From Candidatus Desulfacyla euxinica (GTDB lineage Bacteria > Desulfobacterota > DSM-4660 > Desulfatiglandales > Desulfatiglandaceae), in NCBI GenBank assembly GCA_014382715.1, contig JACNJD010000247.1, positions 3,906 to 36,554 of the forward strand: a stretch of DNA of 32,649 nucleotides, in the 5' to 3' direction. A program made the translations under genes and the position numbers. Within the stretch, counting starts at the first letter, position 1. Every line of letters starts with the position of its first letter. This document shows, in pieces, positions 18,643-27,777 of the stretch. The notes under the pieces were generated by a model that saw only the letters and a list, made by a program, of their open reading frames with translations, searched no databases and was not told where the DNA came from.

Positions 18643-19491
18643 TCAGGCTGTGTCCCAACCATTGCGGATCAATGTGAAGCCGTCTTTCCAGACTTCATCG
18701 AGAGATGGTGATAAATCCCTCCAGATCATGGTCGCGGCAGCGAGTTGCGGCAAGGCGCGACTAAACGCTTCGATGGTAAACCACCCGTTGTATCCGACTG
18801 ATTTCAATTCCCGAAATACTGAGGTCCAGTCGATGTGGCCTTTGCCGGGAGTGCCTCGGTCATTTTCAGAAATATGAACATGGTTGATCCATTGGGCGGA
18901 CGGACCAATACAGTCGGTAACATGCTTTTCTTCAAGATTGGCATGGAATGTATCATACATACCGCTGATTGCAGGGTGGTTGACTTTTGTCAAATACGCA
19001 CAGAGGTCTGCCATGGTGTTGACAAAATAACATTCAAAACGATTGATCGCTTCCATATTCACTGTAATACCCGCACTCTGCGCATAATCACCCACCTGGC
19101 GGTGAAATTTTACGGCATGATCCACCTCTTTTTCTGTAGGGCCGGTTCCGCTGAAATACCCTAAGGGCTGGTGGAGGGGGCCGCATAGTTGATCTGCACC
19201 CAAAGCAGCAGTGCAGTCAAGGCTCCATTTGAGATAATCCAGACCTTTTTGCCGACTGTCGGGGTTATCCGAAAGCGGGTTCATCTCGACTTCCGGAATA
19301 ATTGTCAGGGCGGTGCACTCAAGACCCATATCATCAAGCGTTTTCTTTAAACTGCTGTAATGTGATGGATCTCCTTCCAATACCGGTATTTGAACACCGT
19401 CATACCCCTGTTCTTTAAGGGCGGCCATAATCGGGTGGTGCTCTTCCGTGACGTGCCCTGTCCACAGAAACATATTAAAACCAATTTTCAT
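18643..19491 (-). CDS. Sugar phosphate isomerase/epimerase family TIM-barrel protein (ketose 3-epimerase/IolI-like)
   Basis: MKIGFNMFLWTGHVTEEHHPIM, ALTIIPEVEMNPLS, VNMEAINRFECYFVNT, GMYDTFHANLEEK, INHVHISENDRGTPGKGHIDW motifs. Confidence 0.92.
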   Translation of the reverse strand: MKIGFNMFLWTGHVTEEHHPIMAALKEQGYDGVQIPVLEGDPSHYSSLKKTLDDMGLECTALTIIPEVEMNPLSDNPDSRQKGLDYLKWSLDCTAALGADQLCGPLHQPLGYFSGTGPTEKEVDHAVKFHRQVGDYAQSAGITVNMEAINRFECYFVNTMADLCAYLTKVNHPAISGMYDTFHANLEEKHVTDCIGPSAQWINHVHISENDRGTPGKGHIDWTSVFRELKSVGYNGWFTIEAFSRALPQLAAATMIWRDLSPSLDEVWKDGFTLIRNGWDTA

Positions 19492-19531
19492 GTTTACCTC
19501 CTTCGCATTTCAATAATGTTGGAATTTAAAA

Positions 19532-19623
19532 TTGATGAATTCGTAAAAAGTCACTCACCTGTTTTTGTCATTCCCGCGAACGCGGGAATCCAGGGCCTTG
19601 GAGACTTTTTACGAGACCATCAA
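19532..19623. repeat. MITE-like element, copy C (shortest, best terminal repeats)
   Basis: ttgatgaattcgtaaaaagtc ... gtcattcccgcgaacgcgggaatccagggccttgga gactttttacgagaccatcaa; 18 of 21 terminal positions match as inverted repeat. Confidence 0.88.
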
Positions 19624-19845
19624 AATTACGCCCATTTTCATAATTATGATGAGAGATTCATTGTTTAATCCCGCAAAATTCTTTCCGGATAAAGATTTTT
19701 GAGTTGTTAAACATAAAATGTTGTGGTTATATATGCAACAGAAAAACCGAACAGCATCAGTTAATTACGCATCTGCAGACAATCGCAAAATACAAATGAA
19801 AAGAAACGGGCTCAATTTGCAGGAGAATTAAAAGAGGAGAGACTC

Positions 19846-21720
19846 ATGGATAGAACAATCCGGCTTACCGTTGGACAGGCAGTGGCTCTATTTTTACAAA
19901 ATCAATGGACCGAACGTGATGGAATAGAACAGCGGCTTATTCCTAAAGCCTGCGGAATATACGGTCACGGCAATTTGTCGGGTCTGGGGCAGGGTTTTGT
20001 CGAATGCGGCGAGGAGATAGAATTTCACCAGCCCTTTCACGAGCAGAGCATGGTGCATATGGCTGTAGGGTATGCCCGGGCCAAAAGGCGTCTTTCAACC
20101 ATGGCATGTACGTCTTCGATCGGGCCGGGAACAGCCAACATGTACACCGGGGCAGCCGGCGCCACCATCACCAAGATTCCTGTCCTGCTTCTGCCCTCCG
20201 ATCATTACGGTACGCGGCGCCAGGGAATCGTGATGCAGCAGCTTGAACATGCGATCGAATATGATTTCAGCATTGCCGATGGATTGCGGCCGGTCAGCGT
20301 TTTTTTCGATAAAATTGTGCGCCCCGAACAGCTTGCGGCTTCGCTCATGGAAGCGACGCGCGTCCTGACAAGCCCTGATGAAGCCGGTGCGGTAACCCTT
20401 TCAATCTGCCAGGGGGTTCAAGGCGAAGCCGGTGACTTTCCCGTCAAATTGTTTGAAAAGCGTGTCTGGCATGTGGATCGGCGACCCCCTGCGGATGCAC
20501 AGGTGGCCAGGGTTGTGCAGTTGCTCAAGGATGCAAGCAAACCGCTGATCATCAGTGGAGGAGGGGTATATTATTCTGAAGCGGAAGCCGAGCTGCGCAG
20601 TTTTGCGGAGGCTTTTGGTATTCCTGTAGTGGAAACCATTGCGGGGCGGAGTACAATGGGTGATGCTCTGCCGATGGCGGTCGGCGGTATGGGGGTGGCA
20701 GGCAATTCCGCGGCGAACACCCTTGCCGAACAAGCTGATCTGGTGCTTGCCATCGGGACACGTATGTTAGACGTTTCGACCTGTGCTCAGACAGCCTTTC
20801 AAAACCCGGATGTACGATTTGCTTCCATCAATATTCTGGGTAAGGACGCCTTTAAATTTGCTGCTGAACCGATTCTTGCCGACGCAAGGGAAGGGATCTC
20901 GAAACTGGCTGCAGCCGCTGAAGAAATCGGGGTCACACCCAATGAGCAGTGGATTGCAACAACGGAAAAGGTGAAAAAAGAATGGCACGATCTGGCTTTG
21001 CCGACCCTCATCGTAAAGGACGGAGAGCCCATGACCCAGGCCCAGGCGCTGAAAATCGTAAATGATACGATCCCTGAAAACTCTTATGTGGTGGCTGTGG
21101 CGGGAAGCCTGCCCGGTGATGTGCACAAGCTCTGGGATACCAGGGGCGATAAAAAATGCCATCTGGATTTCGGGTACTCCTGCATGACCTACGAAATCCC
21201 GGGGGGCATCGGTCTTTGCATGGCGGGTGAAAAAAACGTTTTCGTATGTATTGGAGACGGTACCTACCTGATGAATCCCAGCGATTTGATTGTCGCCGCC
21301 CGGGAAGGGATCAATATGACCGTGTGTGTGTTTGTCAATCATGGATACCAGATTATCAGGGAATTACAGGTCGCGACTACCGGCAGCGGCTTTGATGTGG
21401 AGTTCCGCGAGCGGGACGAACAGGGGCAAAGCAAAGGCGATTTTATCGCAATTGATTTTGCAAAACATGCCGAAAGCCTCGGCGCTAAGGTCCATAAGGC
21501 TTCCACAGGGGAAGAGTTGGGCTTATCTCTCAACCAGGCGAAAAGCGAGGAGGGCCTTTCCGTCGTCGTCATTGAAGTGGATCCTTATGAAATGTCTGTT
21601 GGAACCAAAAACAGCTTCTGGGATATTGCACCGCCAATGGTGTCCAAGGATCCGGAGGTGAAAGAACTCAGACGTTCTTATGAGGAACAGCGTGATGGGA
21701 TCCAGCGATATTATCTGTAA
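19846..21720 (+). CDS. iolD: IolD-like 3D-(3,5/4)-trihydroxycyclohexane-1,2-dione acylhydrolase (ThDP-dependent)
   Basis: RLTVGQAVALFLQNQW, ACGIYGHGNLSGLGQ, FHQPFHEQSMVHMAVGYA, FGYSCMTYEIPGGIGLCMA, CIGDGTYLMNPSDLIVAAREGI, NHGYQII, EVDPY motifs. Confidence 0.92.
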   Translation: MDRTIRLTVGQAVALFLQNQWTERDGIEQRLIPKACGIYGHGNLSGLGQGFVECGEEIEFHQPFHEQSMVHMAVGYARAKRRLSTMACTSSIGPGTANMYTGAAGATITKIPVLLLPSDHYGTRRQGIVMQQLEHAIEYDFSIADGLRPVSVFFDKIVRPEQLAASLMEATRVLTSPDEAGAVTLSICQGVQGEAGDFPVKLFEKRVWHVDRRPPADAQVARVVQLLKDASKPLIISGGGVYYSEAEAELRSFAEAFGIPVVETIAGRSTMGDALPMAVGGMGVAGNSAANTLAEQADLVLAIGTRMLDVSTCAQTAFQNPDVRFASINILGKDAFKFAAEPILADAREGISKLAAAAEEIGVTPNEQWIATTEKVKKEWHDLALPTLIVKDGEPMTQAQALKIVNDTIPENSYVVAVAGSLPGDVHKLWDTRGDKKCHLDFGYSCMTYEIPGGIGLCMAGEKNVFVCIGDGTYLMNPSDLIVAAREGINMTVCVFVNHGYQIIRELQVATTGSGFDVEFRERDEQGQSKGDFIAIDFAKHAESLGAKVHKASTGEELGLSLNQAKSEEGLSVVVIEVDPYEMSVGTKNSFWDIAPPMVSKDPEVKELRRSYEEQRDGIQRYYL

Positions 21721-21803
21721 CCAAAAAGAGGCGCTACCGAAGGGTTCAACTTTTTGGAAATAATGGGTCAAAGCCCGACCCGGTCTAGTCCATGAGAGTG
21801 AAG

Positions 21804-22526
21804 CTATTTGTTCGCGACTAATACTTTAAACCATTCAAAATCTGGAACGGCTTTGATATTAATAGTATTAAAATTTGCCTTTTGACATATCTTTTCCCAT
21901 TGTGTAAAACTCACACAATATTCCCCATCGTTTAAAATATGTTTTTTACCATTATCATACATCCTGCTAAAAGCATTGACACCACCTTCTTCAAGTGCGA
22001 GAGAAAACTCTATTTTCAGATATTCCATGATTCTCATTAATCGTTTTGGATCTCTTATATCACCAGTAGTGTCCAAATCAATTTCTCCAATGATAAGTCT
22101 GCCACCAATTTTGAGCATTTTATAAATTTTTTTGATCATTGTATACTTGTCTTTGATATGATGTAATGTGAACGTGCTGGAAATAATATCGAACTGTTTT
22201 TCTCCAAACTCCATATTTTCTAAATCTTCATGCTTATATACAATTTTTCCATTAAGACCAAAATTATTTATTTTACCTTCAAATACGTCAAGCATTTCTT
22301 GAGAACTATCAACTCCTGTGATATGGCAATTACTTTTTTGTAAGAATTTTAAGGCTAATAGCCCTGTACCACATCCGATATCAAGTATATTGTCATTGTC
22401 TTTGACATATGATGATTCAACGACTAGGTCTAATAAATTGTGATGCCTTTCTACTTTACCGATTGTTTCATCATATTCGGCCGCCCAATCTCCAAACCAG
22501 TTATCTTTAGCTTTGTCATCATCCAT
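21804..22526 (-). CDS. Class I SAM-dependent methyltransferase
   Basis: ILDIGCGTGLLALKFLQ, ITGVDSSQEMLDVFE, ISSTFTLHHIKDKYTMIKKIYKMLKIGGRLIIGEID; visibly AT-rich relative to neighbours. Confidence 0.92.
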   Translation of the reverse strand: MDDDKAKDNWFGDWAAEYDETIGKVERHHNLLDLVVESSYVKDNDNILDIGCGTGLLALKFLQKSNCHITGVDSSQEMLDVFEGKINNFGLNGKIVYKHEDLENMEFGEKQFDIISSTFTLHHIKDKYTMIKKIYKMLKIGGRLIIGEIDLDTTGDIRDPKRLMRIMEYLKIEFSLALEEGGVNAFSRMYDNGKKHILNDGEYCVSFTQWEKICQKANFNTINIKAVPDFEWFKVLVANK

Positions 22527-22618
22527 CTATAAAACTCCTTTTAACGTGGTTGGCTTTTTGCCTTCATTTAGGGGTCGATCAATTAACCCTCATCTTTTCG
22601 AGGGAGAATCTTACTTGT

Positions 22619-22732
22619 ATGAAACTTCTGTGTCACATGTGTCAAAATTATGAAAGCTGCTGGAACAAGATATGTCTTTTCAGGCGATCTGGAAAGTTGC
22701 GGTGTTGCAACAGCATCCCGGTGTTCGGGTGA
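22619..22732 (+). CDS. Cys-rich micro-ORF (37 aa)
   Basis: MKLLCHMCQNYESCWNKICLFRRSGKLRCCNSIPVFG*; six cysteines; GAGGGAG upstream. The track ORF 22550-22732 probably has the wrong start. Confidence 0.4.
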   Translation: MKLLCHMCQNYESCWNKICLFRRSGKLRCCNSIPVFG

Positions 22733-22873
22733 ATCTGAAGCATCATAGAACCAAGCGCTGCGGTTGATGGAACCTGGTAGAGACGAAGATCAAGGTCCGT
22801 TTTTATCTTGGGCAAAAGTTGAAAGGTACATCGGTATAAAGGAGCCGAAAGCTCAGCGAGTTGTATGCGCGTA

Positions 22874-23866
22874 TCACATGCCCCATCTTAATGCGGCGGT
22901 ATGCACGGGGCTGTCCCAATGATGAAGGATTTTGTCGTCAAGTTTACATAGGGTTATGGATGCGCCTGCCATCTCAAGCGATGTGGTATAATTGCCCACA
23001 AGGGAACGACTGATTTTTACTTTATTCTTTTCCAATTCTTTTGCGGCGCTGTTAAAAAGTAGATACAGCTCCATTAAGGGCGTTCCGCCAAACCCGTTGA
23101 CATGTAACAATACCTCAGCGTTATTATCGGGTTTAAGATCTTCCAATATGGTGTCTACCAGGTCTCGGGTAATTTCATCCGCACTCTTTGTTTTCTCCCT
23201 TTTTCTGCCGGGCTCTCCATGAATACCCACACCGATTTCCATTTCATCAGGGGCGATTTCGAATGTAGGCTTACCTGCGGCAGGCACAGTGCAGCTTGTA
23301 AAGGCAACGCCCATGGAAGCCGTCATTTTATTTACATGATCTCCCAATTCCTTACATTCGGCAAGTGATATACCGGCTTCAGCAGCACTCCCCACGATTT
23401 TTTCAACGATCATTGTTCCGGCCACGCCTCTGCGTCCCGTCGTAAACGACGAGTCTTCCACTGCAACATCATCATTTACAAGAACGGTCATATTTTCGAT
23501 TCCAAGCATTTCTGAGGCCATTTCAAAATTCATGAGATCACCGGAATAATTTTTGACGATAAATAAAGTACCGCCGCCATTATCCACTGCCTGTGAAGCC
23601 GAAATCATTTGATCGGGGGTGGGGGAAGTAAATACCTGTCCGGGACAAGCCGCATCCAGCATGCCATAGCCAACAAAACCGCCATGAAGCGGTTCGTGGC
23701 CTGATCCTCCTCCCGATATGAGGGAGACTTTGCCTTCTTTCGATTTATCTGCCCTTATAATAAAATTAGGGTTTAAGTGAATTTTAAGGATATCGCTATG
23801 TGCTAAACCAAACCCGGTCAAACTTTCGGTAAGAACATCATCCACGTTATTGATGAATTTTTTCAT
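22874..23866 (-). CDS. dhaK: Dihydroxyacetone kinase subunit DhaK-like
   Basis: ISGGGSGHEPLHGGFVGYGMLDAACPGQVFTSPTPDQM, IVKNYSGDLMNFEMA, EIGVGIHGEPG (substrate-binding His). Confidence 0.95.
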   Translation of the reverse strand: MKKFINNVDDVLTESLTGFGLAHSDILKIHLNPNFIIRADKSKEGKVSLISGGGSGHEPLHGGFVGYGMLDAACPGQVFTSPTPDQMISASQAVDNGGGTLFIVKNYSGDLMNFEMASEMLGIENMTVLVNDDVAVEDSSFTTGRRGVAGTMIVEKIVGSAAEAGISLAECKELGDHVNKMTASMGVAFTSCTVPAAGKPTFEIAPDEMEIGVGIHGEPGRKREKTKSADEITRDLVDTILEDLKPDNNAEVLLHVNGFGGTPLMELYLLFNSAAKELEKNKVKISRSLVGNYTTSLEMAGASITLCKLDDKILHHWDSPVHTAALRWGM

Positions 23867-24507
23867 TTGGATTCCCCCCGATTAATCAGGTAATTGCAGA
23901 TCGTAAAAATAATCAGCTGACAGGATTTTGCCCCCGGGTCGATGTGCCCCTTTGCTCTCTCTCCCAGATAAGAGGCTCTCCCTTTGGTTGCTGCGATATC
24001 TTTGGTAGACAGCATACCGCGTTCTGCCTCGGCCATCAACTGGCCTAACATCTCATTTTTTGACAAATTGTCTGTTTCAACGAGTTCGCTGAATAGGTTT
24101 GAGACCGGTATCAGGACGTCCATCATGGTTTTGTCCCCTACGTCCGCTTTTCCCCTTTGCTTGACTAATTCGACGCCGGAAGAAAACATTTTGGCAATCG
24201 TCTTGCTGTTATGAATATCATCTGAACCCGGGACTTTGGCCATGCCCATGAACATACTTGCAAATAAAGGACCTGCTGCACCACCGATGGAGGCCAATAA
24301 TGTCATTCCGATCTTATTCAGGGCATCCGCGGGTTTTAAAGAACCCAATTCTTCTTCTATTTCAAGAATTGCTTTCATGCCCCTTCTCATATTAATCACA
24401 TGATCGCCATCTCCAATAGCCTGATCTAGTTTTTCAATTTCAGAGGCATTGGCTTCATACGCCTTTTGCACTTCCTTTATTATTTGGATGATCATTTCAC
24501 TGCTCAT
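23863..24507 (-). CDS. dhaL: Dihydroxyacetone kinase subunit DhaL-like
   Basis: LDQAIGDGDHVINMRRG, ASIGGAAGPLFASMFMG, GDKTMMDVL, GRASYLGERAKGHIDPGA motifs; 4-bp overlaps with both neighbours. Confidence 0.95.
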   Translation of the reverse strand: MSSEMIIQIIKEVQKAYEANASEIEKLDQAIGDGDHVINMRRGMKAILEIEEELGSLKPADALNKIGMTLLASIGGAAGPLFASMFMGMAKVPGSDDIHNSKTIAKMFSSGVELVKQRGKADVGDKTMMDVLIPVSNLFSELVETDNLSKNEMLGQLMAEAERGMLSTKDIAATKGRASYLGERAKGHIDPGAKSCQLIIFTICNYLINRGESK

Positions 24508-25517
24508 AAATACACCCTCTGAGATTCCTTATCAAAAAACAGCATATCATCTTTCCGGATAGTAATCTTTATATCCTTATCTGATTTTGAAATGGACTCC
24601 GGTTTCACAACCGCCCGTATTATTTCACCCATAAAGCTCATTGAAACTATCTCTTCGACCCCGAGATTCTGTATGGTTTCGATCCGCGCATCCAAGGTAC
24701 CCTTAGAATTCAATGACACCTTTTCAGGCCGAAAAGCGGTATATTCAACATTGGCAGGAAGTTCCATATTTAGTAACCTGGATGGAATCACATTTATCTT
24801 GGGTGAACCCAGTTTGGTGGCCACATAGACGGAGTTGGGATCATTATATATCTTTTCGGGTGGATCAATTTGTATGAGCGTCCCCTCCTTTATAATGCCA
24901 ATTCGATCGGCCATAGTCGTGGCTTCAACATGATCGTGGGTTACAAACAGCAGAGTGGCTCCAAGCTGGACCTGAATATTTTTTAATTCCAGCCTCAGTT
25001 CTTCCCTTAGCTTGGCGTCAAGTGAAGATAGAGGCTCGTCCATCAAAAAAATATTGGGTTCTCTGACCAAAGCCCTTCCGAGTGCGACCCTCTGCATTTC
25101 TCCACCGGAAAGATGTGTTGCCTTGTTTTTTAATTTATCTTCAATATGCAGGGTTTTTGCAATATCACGAACAGTTTTGTCAATCTGATCTTTGCTTAAA
25201 GATCTTAATGGTGATCTGAGAGGAAACGCCAGATTATTATAGACCGTATAATTCGGGTATAAAGAGTATTGCTGAAATACAAAGGCAACATCTCTTTTGG
25301 CCGGCTGGGCTTGGGTTACGTCTTCATTGCCTATAAAGATCTTGCCCTCGTCGGCCTGTTCCAAACCTGCTATCAATCTTAAGGTTGTCGTTTTACCTGC
25401 GCCTGTGGGGCCTAACAAAACTACAAATTCACCGTCGTTGACAGTAAACGAAAGATTGGAAACGGCATTTATCTCCCCAAATTGTTTCGATACGTTTTCT
25501 ATTTTGACTTCAGACAT
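24504..25517 (-). CDS. Sugar/polyol ABC transporter ATP-binding protein (CUT1, UgpC/MalK-like)
   Basis: LLGPTGAGKTTTLRLIAGLE, HLSGGEMQRVALGRALV, FLMDEPLSSLDAKLREELR, C-terminal TOBE-like region. Confidence 0.95.
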   Translation of the reverse strand: MSEVKIENVSKQFGEINAVSNLSFTVNDGEFVVLLGPTGAGKTTTLRLIAGLEQADEGKIFIGNEDVTQAQPAKRDVAFVFQQYSLYPNYTVYNNLAFPLRSPLRSLSKDQIDKTVRDIAKTLHIEDKLKNKATHLSGGEMQRVALGRALVREPNIFLMDEPLSSLDAKLREELRLELKNIQVQLGATLLFVTHDHVEATTMADRIGIIKEGTLIQIDPPEKIYNDPNSVYVATKLGSPKINVIPSRLLNMELPANVEYTAFRPEKVSLNSKGTLDARIETIQNLGVEEIVSMSFMGEIIRAVVKPESISKSDKDIKITIRKDDMLFFDKESQRVYL

Positions 25518-25533
25518 TTACACTCTTCAATCT

Positions 25534-26616
25534 TCAATTGATGAATTGACTTTTTATTGCAGTTTCGTCATCCCCGTTAAAAATAATAATGCTGTTAGAA
25601 TCAAATTCCAAACCAACATTATCACCAAATTTTGCATTAATTACACTTGGAGCCCTTACTTTGATCCTTCCGAATTCGGTGTCAACGGTTATAATTTTGT
25701 TGGCGCCAAGATACTCAACGCCATATACTTTACCCCTGATATCACCTTTGTTTACTATCTTTATGTTTTCCGGCCGTATTCCCAGATAGTTAAAATCGAT
25801 ATTGCTGTCTTCATGACATTCGGGGATGGTTAGATTTGAACCGTTTATTTTCACGGATGTACTCCCCTTTTGCACAAAGGCATTAACGTCAATAAAATTC
25901 ATTGCAGGGCTTCCGATAAAACTCCCTACGAATTTTGCGCGTGGTTTATTGTAGATGGTCAACGGATCATCTGCCTGAAGCATAACGCCCTTATCCATAA
26001 TCCCGATCCGGTCCCCCATGGCCATGGCTTCATTCTGGTCATGTGTGACATAAACGGTTGTTGCGTCAATATCATTATGCATTTTTTTGAGTTCAAAAGA
26101 CATGGATTCTCTGAATTCGGCATCTAACGATCCGAGAGGTTCGTCCATTAGAAAGGCTTTCGGTCTCCGGATAATTGCCCTTCCCAGGGCAACTCTCTGT
26201 TTGTCCCCACCCGATAAAGCAGAGACTTTTGATTTCAATAGATTGTCAAGATGCAGTAATTTCCCAACTTCCCGGACCCTTTTCCTGATTTCGGATCTAC
26301 CTGTTCCCTGGGTTTTCAAAGGGAAACCAATGTTTTTTTCCACATTCATGTGTGGGTATAGAGCAAACATTTGAAATACAAAAGCTATATTTCTTTGAGA
26401 TGCCCGCAAAAAGGTTATGTCTTCCGTGTCTAAAAATATTTTCCCATGCGTTGGAAACTCCAGGCCGGCTATCATCCGCAAGGTCGTTGTTTTCCCACAT
26501 CCCGACGGCCCAAGCAACACGAAAAAATCCCCATTTCTGATTGTGAGACTGGAGTTGGTTACGGCTACAAAATCCCCAAACTGCTTCTTTAAATCCTCTA
26601 TTACAATCTCAGCCAT
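25534..26616 (-). CDS. Sugar/polyol ABC transporter ATP-binding protein (CUT1), second paralogue
   Basis: LLGPSGCGKTTTLRMIAGLEFPT, ALSGGDKQRVALGRAII, FLMDEPLGSLDAEFRE motifs. Confidence 0.95.
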   Translation of the reverse strand: MAEIVIEDLKKQFGDFVAVTNSSLTIRNGDFFVLLGPSGCGKTTTLRMIAGLEFPTHGKIFLDTEDITFLRASQRNIAFVFQMFALYPHMNVEKNIGFPLKTQGTGRSEIRKRVREVGKLLHLDNLLKSKVSALSGGDKQRVALGRAIIRRPKAFLMDEPLGSLDAEFRESMSFELKKMHNDIDATTVYVTHDQNEAMAMGDRIGIMDKGVMLQADDPLTIYNKPRAKFVGSFIGSPAMNFIDVNAFVQKGSTSVKINGSNLTIPECHEDSNIDFNYLGIRPENIKIVNKGDIRGKVYGVEYLGANKIITVDTEFGRIKVRAPSVINAKFGDNVGLEFDSNSIIIFNGDDETAIKSQFIN

Positions 26617-26627
26617 AATAACTCGCT

Positions 26628-26819
26628 TTATTCCGGAAAATGACTCACGACAATGAATGCAATTGTGCCAAACAATATGAACTTGAAAGAATGGGAGTAC
26701 ACCAACAAAGAAAATGGTTGCATGAACATGAAAACCCCCAAACCGATAATTAATGATGCAATATTTTCTAATGAATTCCTGCCCAGTATATTAAACCCGC
26801 GGTCCTTTGTAGTTTTCAT
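26628..26819 (-). CDS. Small integral membrane protein (63 aa) in ABC transporter operon
   Basis: MKTTKDRGFNILGRNSLENIASLIIGLGVFMFMQPFSLLVYSHSFKFILFGTIAFIVVSHFPE; two hydrophobic segments; ATGA overlap with upstream permease gene. Confidence 0.75.
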   Translation of the reverse strand: MKTTKDRGFNILGRNSLENIASLIIGLGVFMFMQPFSLLVYSHSFKFILFGTIAFIVVSHFPE

Positions 26820-27772
26820 CGTTTAACAGCTCCAAACGTGATGCCTCGTAACAAGTGTTTCTTTAATAAAACCGTAAAGACAACCACCGGCAGCAAAAAT
26901 ATCATGGTAGCCGCTGAGATGGCCGGCCAATCCAGGCCTCCCTCCCCGATGATTGTCGGAATGAAAGGGGGCAGCGTCTGTGCTTCTCTGAACGTAAGCA
27001 AAATGGCGAAGGCGTATTCATTCCAAGCGAAAATCAAACAGAAAATGGCAGTGGCGGCAATACCGGTTGCCGCCTGGGGTAAAATGATTTTAAAAAAGGC
27101 GCTCATCCTTGAGTAACCGTCCACCATAGCCGCGTCCTCATATTCCTTTGGGATTTCATCTATAAAACCCTTCAATAACCATACCGACAGGCTTAGATTC
27201 ACGACGGTATAAAGCATAATCATCCCGAGATGTGAATCACTTAAGCCAAGTTTCCTGTACATTAAAAAGATCGGAACCGCTGCTGCAATGGGAGGGAACA
27301 TGCGTGTTGACAGGACAAAAAACAGAAGGTCGTTTTTCAAGGGTATTCGAAATCTGGAAAAGGCATATGCCGCAATGGTCCCAAAAAACACCGAAAAAAA
27401 TGTGGCGCCGAAACCGATAATGATCGAATTGACGAACCGCTGAATAAATCGGGAAGGCCCGGCTATGACCATATTTCTTTTACGGACAATTTCTTCATAC
27501 CATGTTTTAGGGGGCGGCAATGTTTCTAAATACTCCGCAGATTGCCGGGTTCTTTGCGTGAACAAATTGACGAACCCTTCCAGCGATGGCTCGGAAATTA
27601 TCTTTGGTGGATATGAAATGGCATCTGTAACGCTCTTAAACGCTGTCGATACAATCAATACCATTGGGATGAATGCTATGGATGCATAAAGTATAATCAA
27701 GAAGGCAGCAATCCTCCGGCTGGTTGCAGAGGGCTCCAATGGGGATCTGGTTGTATCTCGAGATGCTGACAT
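26816..27772 (-). CDS. Carbohydrate ABC transporter permease (MalG-like)
   Basis: Multi-TM protein with EAA loop EYEDAAMVDGYSRMSAFFKIILPQAATGI. Confidence 0.94.
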   Translation of the reverse strand: MSASRDTTRSPLEPSATSRRIAAFLIILYASIAFIPMVLIVSTAFKSVTDAISYPPKIISEPSLEGFVNLFTQRTRQSAEYLETLPPPKTWYEEIVRKRNMVIAGPSRFIQRFVNSIIIGFGATFFSVFFGTIAAYAFSRFRIPLKNDLLFFVLSTRMFPPIAAAVPIFLMYRKLGLSDSHLGMIMLYTVVNLSLSVWLLKGFIDEIPKEYEDAAMVDGYSRMSAFFKIILPQAATGIAATAIFCLIFAWNEYAFAILLTFREAQTLPPFIPTIIGEGGLDWPAISAATMIFLLPVVVFTVLLKKHLLRGITFGAVKR

Positions 27773-27777
27773 GATTG

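Noticed and set aside
19390-19668. 92-aa ORF ending ...SPVFVIPANAGIQGLGDFLRDHQNY
   Set aside because: VIPANAGIQ is the read-through of MITE copy C; not a gene.
20767-21342. 191-aa minus-strand ORF inside iolD
   Set aside because: Antisense shadow of the IolD-like gene.
21721-21775. CCAAAAA...TTTTTGG plus GGGTC...GACCC after iolD as a special element
   Set aside because: Adequately explained as an ordinary terminator-type structure between convergent genes.
25534-25585. Partial resemblance to MITE ends (aattgatgaattgactttttattgcagtttcgtcatccccg)
   Set aside because: Falls in the coding 3' end of an ABC ATPase, lacks the core hairpin and right terminus; likely coincidence.
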